From contig JALLBK010000658.1 in the NCBI GenBank assembly GCA_036940085.1, positions 1 to 10,528 of the forward strand: a stretch of 10,528 nucleotides of DNA, in the 5' to 3' direction. Shown here piece after piece: positions 1-6,938 of this stretch; position 1 is the stretch's first letter, and every line of letters begins with the position of its first letter. A model generated the notes under the pieces. It made no database searches. It saw only the letters and a list, made by a program, of their open reading frames with translations, and was not told the DNA's origin. The translations under genes and the position numbers were made by a program. The DNA is from Discostella pseudostelligera (taxonomy: Eukaryota; Bacillariophyta; Thalassiosirophyceae; Thalassiosirales; Thalassiosiraceae).

Positions 1-1152
1 AGAGGTCAGAGGTCAGAGGTCAGAGGTCAGAGGTCAGAGGTCAGAGGTCAGAGGTGCAGATGCAGAGGTGCAGAGATGAGGTGCACAGGTGCAAAGGTGC
101 AGGGACAGAGTTGCAGAGGTGCAGAGGTGCAAGGGTGCAAGGGGGCAAGGGGGCAAGGGTGCAAGGGCGCAAGGTGCAGGAGGAGGTGCTGAAGAGGTAC
201 AGATGTGCAGTGGTGCTGCTGGTGTATAGGATGTGCTGAGGGGCAGGTGCAGGTACCTAGGTGCAGAATACAGGTGATGAGGTGCGGAGGAGCATTGCTT
301 AGATGCGGAGTAGGTGCAAGGGTTCAACAGATAGCAGATGTGATTGTTGTGCTGCAGGTGATTGACTGTGCAGGTGCAGAGCACCCAAGTGGGTGCACCA
401 GAGCAAGTGCACATGTGCTGAGGTGCAGAGGTGAAGATCAGAGCAGGAGCACATGTGCATGCAGAGGAGCAGAGGTGCAGAGGTTTTCAGAGGAGGTAAA
501 GCAAAGCAGATTTTGAGGTGCAAGGGTGCAGAGGTGCAGAGGTGCAGAGGTGCAGGTGCAGATATGGAGGTGCTGAGAGGTGCAGAGGTGGTGGTGTAGA
601 GGGGGTGAAGAGGTGCAAAAGTGCAGCTGCATGGTGAAGACAATACAGAGGTGCAGAGGTGCAGAGGTGAGGTGCCAATGCAAAGGTGCAGAGGTGCAGA
701 TATGGAGGTGCTGAGGTGCAGGTTCTGATGTCTGAGGTGTAGATGTCTGAGGTGCAGGGTGCAGGGTGCAGGGTGCAGGCAGTGCAGAGGTGCAGGTGCA
801 GATGTCAAGGCCAGTGGTGAGTGCAGAGTCAAGGATATGCAGAGTGCAGAGGTGCAGGTGCAGAGGTCATGCAAGGGTGCAGGTGGGTCAGATGAGGAGG
901 AGGGGCAGCAGGTGCAGAGGTGCAGGTGATGATGATTGTTGTGCAGGTGATTGTACAGGTTCATAGAAGTTGCAGAGCAGGTAAAGAGTTGCAGAGTTGC
1001 AGGTGCAGAGGTGGTGCAGATATGGAGGTGCTTTGGTGCTCAAGCTGAAGAGGTGCAGAGGTGGTGGTGGTGCAGAGAGGTGCAGAGGTGCAGGTGCAGC
1101 AGGGGGTGGAGGTACAGAGTACAGAGGCGCTGAGTGCAGATAAAGGTGCTCG
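1..1152. repeat. Degenerate 7/8-bp purine-rich minisatellite
   Basis: Seven perfect tandem copies of AGAGGTC occupy 1-49, and the array may continue beyond the left edge. From about 50 the unit becomes the 8-mer GAGGTGCA, repeated with many small insertions and variants (for example GCAGGTGCAG, GAGGTGGTG, CAAGGGTG), with cleaner runs near 520-560, 640-700 and 1000-1110. Because 8 is not a multiple of 3, the minus strand reads the same octapeptide (Cys-Thr-Ser-Ala-Pro-Leu-His-Leu) in every frame, which creates long spurious ORFs. No gene is supported in this stretch. Confidence 0.93.
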
Positions 1153-1515
1153 AGGTTGCCAGATTAAAATAGTAATTACCAAAGGCTAAACTACTTTTAC
1201 TATGTTACTGCACCAAATCCAGTAAATAATTCAAACACTAAAGACATGCTATTGGGGCCTGTTCCCCATTGCAATGATCCATACAATATTAAATATAACA
1301 CCTAATGAATAGGAATGCAGTCATGAAAGTCATGATCACTGTCATCCCCTGTATCATCCTTTTGTACATCACCAAACTATGCTCTCCTGGGTTCCAGTTT
1401 TACCATGGTGCCAAACCACTTTTTACCGGGCCTTATTTTCATAACTTACCAAGACAGACACAGTAAAAATAAATATTACCAGTAAAACCAGTAAAACCAT
1501 GGTAATTAACAACCT
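1153..1515. mobile_element. MITE-like AT-rich block with imperfect inverted ends
   Basis: This unique 363-bp sequence interrupts the minisatellite, which resumes just after it. The left edge carries AGGTTG (1153-1158) and TAATTACCA (1173-1181). The right edge carries their exact reverse complements, TGGTAATTA (1500-1508) and CAACCT (1510-1515), with a different spacer (14 nt against 1 nt). It holds no ORF of note and no transposase. I see no clear target-site duplication, so this may be a decayed non-autonomous element or merely unrelated unique DNA. Confidence 0.35.
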
Positions 1516-1524
1516 AGAAGATGC

Positions 1525-1590
1525 TGAGGTGCAATGTAGAGGTGCAGAGGTATAGAGGTGCAGGTGCCGGAGCAGGTGCAGGTGGGGGCA
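1525..1590. repeat. Second short block of the GAGGTGCA minisatellite
   Basis: The GAGGTGCA-type units reappear (GAGGTGCAATGTAGAGGTGCAG and variants) to the right of the AT-rich block, then fade into unique sequence. Their match to the left array suggests one array that was later split by the 1153-1515 block. Confidence 0.75.
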
Positions 1591-1834
1591 TCATGCTGTG
1601 GTATGGGTGTGTGGAGGAGGTGGCAGTATGTAGAGGGCAGTGAGCAGCACCAGTGGTGACGAGGCAGATTCGTAGATACAACCTTCTGGGTCACACCCGG
1701 AATGTAGAGGTTCCATGCATCCTATGTTCCGAAACTCTGGCAGTCGTTAGTGGAGAACTCAATTCAGCTAGTACAAAAAACACCGAAACCAACAGCGAAT
1801 ACACCGTGAACCCTCGCTAAATGTGCCGGGGTCA

Positions 1835-1846
1835 TTTTGGCGGGAA
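1835..1846 (+). promoter_or_regulatory. E2F-like site TTTTGGCGGGAA
   Basis: The 12-mer matches the classical E2F/DP consensus (TTTSSCGC / TTTGGCGGGAA) very well. It lies about 570 bp upstream of the Tubby start codon. E2F factors are widely conserved in eukaryotes, including algae. One isolated match at this distance is weak evidence of use. Confidence 0.25.
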
Positions 1847-2385
1847 CTGACTACCTGTCTGTCACCGTCTCTCGTCTGCCCCCTGCATCTCTCCGTCCGC
1901 CGCGCGCGCGCACCTTGATCCGTCGTTCCCTTCAAGAAAGTGATGATGTCGTAACTCAAGAGCAGCTGATGTACCGGTGACCCTTCTCACACTAGGAGTA
2001 CACAGTACAACTTTGCTGGAAATTTTCTCGTAAGTACTTAATCAAAATAAGATGGGATCAAGTTGCTGATTGCAACTGAGAGCTCGGAGATGCCGCGGAA
2101 CATCACCGTCACATCAATCACACACACACTTGCTTCGCTCTCTCAACAACATGTCCAAACTCTACACCCACAGACAATGACACATGACACACAGAAGTGC
2201 ACATGAAAATTCATGGCATGTTGGATTTCCGCTTCAAAAGGTCGTGGATGTGAAGGGAGAGAGATTGATTGACTTTGGAGAGCGACGATGACAGAGCAAT
2301 GAAATAGAGCTGTTGGGTTCAACCAGACGCATTATTTTTCATCACCCCACCGCGAACACGTGTCAATTCTGCGACGACGACAACC

Positions 2386-2410
2386 CGACGACGACGACGA
2401 CGACGACGAC
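2386..2410 (+). repeat. (CGA)n trinucleotide microsatellite before the start codon
   Basis: A perfect CGA/ACG run ends six bases before the chosen ATG at 2417. Read in the gene's frame it would encode an Asp run, but no ATG opens that extension (the upstream in-frame candidate at 2360 is GTG). I therefore treat it as 5' leader. It may be length-polymorphic. Confidence 0.8.
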
Positions 2411-2416
2411 ACCACC

Positions 2417-5400
2417 ATGTCGGACATGGTTCAGGCACACGATGGCGACTACGATAATGATCATCCTGACAAGGTCGATGTGACGATGACGACGACGACG
2501 GATCATGCACTAGACGAGACGAATGAAGACGAGCAGCAACAAGATGATGATGATGACAACCACCTGCTCCACCGGCACAGCAACGAATATCCCTTCCTTG
2601 GAAATGTCGATGATGGAAATTTATTTGACATGCCCCACTATCGGGCACGGCAACGACGTCAACAACAACAGCAGCAACTTCGACGCCATTCCTATCCCGA
2701 GCAATTAATCGGTGCTGGTGGCAGCGGGCTGTCCGACGTTAATGATGATGACGTTGTTGTCGAAGATCAAGATTTTTGCACAACATCTACATGGGAGGAC
2801 GATCACGCTCCGACTACTACCGCTACCGCCACTACTGCTGCCCGTGCCGCCCCGACGGCCGCATCCAACCCTCATCAATCTATTTTGACATCTACCCCGA
2901 CATTAAACATCACCAGCATCATCAAAAAGGAGACGTCAAAGTTCAACACCGGCAAAACCATCACCAATAAAGTCAACAAGACCAACATATCCCTATCCTC
3001 CCTCCCCATTGATGCTCTCCAGACTATATCCACCTACTGCACCGTAACCGATTGGCTTTCCTTATCATCGACATCGCAACATTGGAGACATGGTATCGGA
3101 TCGGAAGTGTTTGAACGTGTGCGACGACATGCAAGCTTGTGTGCCTTTGAGGTGGGGATGGCTTGGGTGAGTACATGCAATATGTTGTCACGTTTCACTT
3201 TGGTCAATAATCCCTCTGCGTTCATGCTTGTTTTTTTCTGATCTCACACACCGCCCTTTATTTTCATTTGTTTCTTCAGGCCATGGGGGAACATGCCGAT
3301 GCACGTGAATTGGCCTGTCTTTACATTTCGAAGGGTGTGCCAATCTATCCGGCACCGAGGGGACATGCCTATCATACATTGGCTTGGAGGATGGGATTGG
3401 AATTGTCGTCATCGACTACTCCTACTGCTTCGACGGGGGATGAGAGAGATGGGGGTCAGAGAACGGGAGATGGGAACACTGCTACTACTACGGCTGTGAA
3501 TGCCGCTGCTGCTGAAGGGAGAAATAGAAATTCCAACGATTTCGATGGTGATGTTAATTCCAACGAAGCGGTAGGTGAAGGTCTGCCACCTACTACGATG
3601 GATGCATTCTACGCTTCTCGATACCTTGATGAAGCCGATGGTAACAATACCGATGGGGTTAATAATCGGAATGTTGACGAAGGTGGTGGTGGTGTTCTTC
3701 GGAGGCGTCCCCCCAATGGTCGTGGTCGCAATCGTCGTCGCAATCGTCAATCTCTCCTCTACTCCCCTAGAGATCGAATGTCAATGACTTATGTCGAGGA
3801 GAAGTCATCGTTTTGGAAACGGAAGAAGGGGATTGAGGAGGAAGGATCCACAGTTACTAGCATCACTTCCGCCGCCGCCGCCGCTCCAATTGGTTTTGGG
3901 TTGGCATCATCCTTTGCAAGGAGAATTCCTCCTCCTCTCCTTGTTCCTCCCCTCGGCCACCCACAGCAGCAACAACGACAGCAGCATCCAGATGACGTGG
4001 CTGCTCCACAGGCTGTTCCTCTGGTGGATGGGCGGGTGCGAGTTGGAGCGTCGACGTCGTCGTTGATTTGGAGTAACAGCGTACCCGATCTACCTTCGTT
4101 GTTGGTCGAGGAAGAAACAGTGTTTGGACTCGACCGTCATAACATTTATCTCGACGCGTTGTTAGAGCATCGGGTTGTCCACCCCACACCGCTCTCTCAT
4201 CTTAGGAGGACGGCGATTATGATGCATGATGTGGTGGTGGCACCCAAGATGACCATGCGCGTGCATCGTCATTTGGCCGATCAACATTTCTTTGGCTCGC
4301 CTTCCGTCGATGATGAGAAAGGGGCCATGACTGCTGGTGAGCGACAATACATGGGAATGTACCTTTTCATTACTGATTTGTCTTAACTCAACGTTGCCAT
4401 TCTTCATTGTAATGTTTTGGTTTCAGGTAAAATGAGCATGAGTGCTGATTTCTTTCATCCAACGTGGGAGGGGCGTAAATGCGTCACGGTCAACAACTAT
4501 GATAGAGGCGATAGTTTGAGTTTGGATGGCTATTGGGATGGAGACTGGGATGGAGCCGAGTGGAGGGGGAGCGCCGACGACACTGACGGTCACCATCATC
4601 AGCATGGGCAGGAGGTCACGGATGGTGTTGTGGAAATCGTTGGCGACGAGAATAATCTATCTGCTGCCTACCGCGATTCGGTGGAGTATTTCGCTGCGTG
4701 GGCTCTGGCAAACCCTAATCCGCAGCGTCGATTGTCATTACCGATTCTGTCCTACGGTAGAGCTCGTCACCCGCTCTCTATGACATACAATCCTTCGTTG
4801 CGATACGGCACACCATCTTCGTCTTCTCCCGCTTCGGATATCCATTTAGATATTTACAGTTGTGCAACCGGTAATATCAAGGCGGAAACAGATAGTGCTA
4901 CCTCGGTTGCTGCCATCGGGAGGATGCGTTCGCGTTGTCAACACTACCAGCAAAGATTGGACGGTCTCCTTAAGAATAGCTTTGACTCCATCCGTTTCCA
5001 AGAATGCTTGCTCGACTTTTGGGATGAGGTATTCCCCGTCACTAGAGGGATACACTTTTACAACAGACAGGCTGCAGTGCCTCGTATGTCCCTCCTCCAT
5101 GCATTCGTGACAACGCCCATTCCGAAGGCCTTGGGTACAATGCAGTGCGAGATTGAACGTGTGAAAATAACTGGGAGGGATAGCAAGGCTGCGACCAAGC
5201 GTGTTAAAGGCCGGTTCTTTCCAAAGTACGAATACCGATTGTTCGTCAGGGATATCAGGAACGATAATCCATTCCAACCAAGTACCTCACCGAGGAAGGA
5301 TAGCGTGTTGTTGGTGGCTAAAAATAAGAGAGGCAAGAATACCATTGCTGCGTCCTCCATGCGAGAATCATCATCCCATCGCAGAGGGAATGGAGTTGGG

Positions 5401-6634
5401 GGTATTGACTTAGCCACTCCCGTTGGATTGGCCAGCCCTAGCAATGGCGTCGCCTCCAAGCGAGGGATTAGCAATTACTACATCTGCCTTCCGCAACAAT
5501 GTGACGTGGACAATCATTTTATGAGCTCAAATCGCGACAATGCTAGCGTTGTTCTCTCTCAGGGCGAATCGTCTGGCCTAGACTTGTCGCCATTGGCGAT
5601 GCAGAAAAGGCATCCGATCGAGGTGGGAAGACTCCAGAGTAACTTTATTGGCACGGAGTTTCAAATCTTTGTACCCGACACGGTTCCGTCAATGACGTCA
5701 GAGGATCAGGATACGGAGTCGGTGTCAGCCATCGATGCTACACGTAGTGGATCGATAAGTCGAAAGGGCGGCGACTTGGTACGGTTGGCCCAGCGGTCAT
5801 TGTCTATCTCTGGAAGGGGAATCTCTAGCCGCAACAGCTCGAGCGGCAATGAATCAGCGGATGAACCCATCGACGAGAGATCAGACGAATCTCGGCATAG
5901 TCGTCAGAAGAAAACGAAGAAGANAATCAGCGGATGAACCCATCGACGAGAGATCAGACGAATCTCGGCATAGTCGTCAGAAGAAAACGAAGAAGGGAAC
6001 TACTCCCAATCCAACAAAATGGACAACAAACCGAAGGGCGATCGCGAACAATTCCGAACACTCTTCGTTCGGTGAACTCTCGAATTCAGCCCCAGCGGTT
6101 CCTCATAGTGCTAATGCGACCAGGGGAGAATTAGAAGACGGGGCCATCACATACACCGCTAACTTGCTTGGCAATCGTCCACGCATGATGGACGTTTGCA
6201 TTCCAAAATTAACGGAGAATGGCAAGGTGTGTGATGAATGGAATGGGCAGCAAGTGAATTCCAACACATCCAACACGATGCAAATGCTTGATCGGTTCAA
6301 GGACATTCTAACAATGATGAACAGTGAAGATGACACCGATGTTGCCGGTATCGGCGGTACAATTGACAATCACGGATTGATGCTTCTTCAGAATCGTCCT
6401 CCTTGGTGGAACATCGAATTGGGGGCATTCGTTCTCAACTTTGGTGGACGCGTTAAAGTCGCCAGCGTGAAGAACTTTCAGTTGTGTGAACGCAATGCTC
6501 AGGAGCACATCATGCAATTCGGTAGAATTGAGGGACGACACGCGTTTACCATGGATTTTCAGTATCCCTTGTCGCCGATGCAGGCTTTTGCCATTGCAAT
6601 TTCTTCGTTGCAGTCGAAGATTTCATTTGGGTAG
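2417..6634 (+). CDS. F-box and Tubby C-terminal domain protein (three exons)
   Basis: Exons are 2417-3166, 3280-4336 and 4427-6634. Phases match exactly (0, then 1), and the total is a multiple of three once one 73-nt unit of the duplication around the N at 5924 is removed, giving about 1313 residues. The ATG at 2417 has a good context (CACCACCATG). An acidic, Q-rich low-complexity start (1-190) is followed by an F-box (about 194-236, L-P-I-D-A-L...W-L-S-L-S...W-R) and a long, mostly disordered middle with an Arg/Gly-rich patch near 391-405. The Tubby domain covers about 839-1313: G-T-M-Q-C-E-I-E-R, F-F-P-K-Y-E-Y, SNYYICL, GRLQSNFIGTEF, YTANLLG, GAFVLNFGGRVKVASVKNFQ and the FTMDFQYPLSPMQAFAIAISS end. 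Known family role: Tubby domains bind membrane phosphoinositides, and F-box domains recruit SKP1-cullin ligases, as in plant TLPs. Here the roles are inferred by homology. Confidence 0.93.
2996..3125 (+). other. F-box domain
   Basis: Residues about 194-236 read S-L-P-I-D-A-L-Q-T-I, then T-V-T-D-W-L-S-L-S-S-T-S-Q-H-W-R, the usual F-box pattern of LP...L..I...L...D...L...S..W. The block ends 14 residues before the first splice site. F-boxes normally bind SKP1. The match is by pattern only. Confidence 0.75.
3167..3279 (+). other. Intron 1 of the F-box/Tubby gene (113 nt)
   Basis: The donor GTGAGT follows the Trp codon TGG. The acceptor TTTGTTTCTTCAG has a clear pyrimidine tract and is followed by GCC ATG GGG GAA. 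The intron is phase 0 and contains an in-frame stop (3239-3241), so reading through would truncate the protein before the Tubby domain. Confidence 0.9.
4337..4426 (+). other. Intron 2 of the F-box/Tubby gene (90 nt)
   Basis: The donor GTGAGC and acceptor TTTTGGTTTCAG define a phase 1 intron. The split codon G|GT encodes Gly and the frame runs on into Lys-Met-Ser-Met. Retention would hit the TAA at 4384-4386. Confidence 0.9.
5134..6631 (+). other. Tubby C-terminal domain, expanded by insertions
   Basis: The conserved Tubby blocks appear in the canonical order but are spread over about 475 residues, against roughly 250-270 in typical members. The extra sequence sits in three places: about 908-945 (after the basic cluster K-N-K-R-G-K-N at 901-907), about 1021-1145 (Ser-rich, containing the N/duplication) and about 1175-1228. 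The basic cluster corresponds to the region of mouse Tubby that carries the phosphoinositide-binding Lys/Arg. The C-terminal helix and strand blocks (1231-1313) are very well conserved, so the fold is probably intact. Confidence 0.92.
5852..5995 (+). repeat. 71-bp exact duplication around an unresolved base (N)
   Basis: Bases 5852-5922 and 5925-5995 are identical and separated by A-N (5923-5924). The offset of 73 shifts the Tubby frame by +1 and leads to a TGA at 5935-5937. Downstream, the frame continues with perfect Tubby homology. Both copies encode the same peptide, starting Ser-Ala-Asp-Glu-Pro and ending Lys-Lys-Thr-Lys-Lys, each in the frame that would be continuous if one copy were dropped. 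This is the signature of two contigs with an unmerged overlap joined by a single N. Confidence 0.9.
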
Positions 6635-6938
6635 AGGAAGCCTCCGGGTTAAGTTGGGCATCACATTCTGACGACTTTCTTTCTTAGATACTGGTGAGAT
6701 GGCAAAATTCAACCGGGTTCACACTCTTAGATTGATGACTAAGTAGATTCACGATTGGAGGACACTTAATAAGAGTATTAGTCATTAAGCTAGGTAAACT
6801 AATCAACCAAATACGCCGCTGCCGTCATCTGATTCCAATCCATATACCATTCAACATCTCTTCGACGATGACGACGAAAACGACAGGTGAAGGTTAGGCA
6901 CTCTTCACCTAGCGTTGTCATCGCTGCCGCCAGGGACT
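6635..6938. other. Convergent intergenic region between the two genes
   Basis: About 300 bp lie between the stop codons of two genes transcribed toward each other, so both 3'UTRs and polyadenylation sites must fit here or overlap. I see no canonical AATAAA in either direction. The minus strand holds a short open stretch (about 6925-6799) that could be an alternative last exon of the RdRP gene. Otherwise nothing recognisable. Confidence 0.6.

Larger units (their letters stand above)
1600..2416 (+). promoter_or_regulatory. Upstream region of the F-box/Tubby gene
   Basis: There is no supported gene here. The region is unique, mixed-composition DNA with a short CG run (about 1897-1911), CA-rich stretches (about 2117-2130) and a GTAAGT at 2030 that could be the donor of a 5'UTR intron, although I cannot pick its acceptor. 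No convincing TATA box was identified. The transcript start cannot be placed from sequence alone. Confidence 0.4.

Noticed and set aside
1..57. AGGTCA direct repeats with one-base spacing, like nuclear-receptor DR1 sites
   Set aside because: Nuclear receptors are animal proteins, and the pattern is a by-product of the AGAGGTC tandem array.
34..1182. Long ORFs rich in Leu-His-Leu-Cys-Thr-Ser-Ala-Pro on the minus strand, and their plus-strand partners
   Set aside because: They follow automatically from the 8-bp repeat, which has no stop in any frame. No start context, domain or non-repeat sequence supports a gene.
1768..1959. Minus-strand ORF of 63 residues, Arg-rich
   Set aside because: It is short, has no recognisable domain and lies in the GC-rich upstream region of gene 1. 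It fits chance.
3409..3750. Minus-strand Ile/Thr/Ser-rich ORF inside the Tubby gene
   Set aside because: It is antisense to low-complexity coding sequence of exon 2 and has no independent support.
5849..6634. A separate gene for the C-terminal Tubby half
   Set aside because: It begins inside the duplicated segment and holds only the last part of the Tubby domain. The upstream ORF holds the first part, so they are one gene broken by the N junction.
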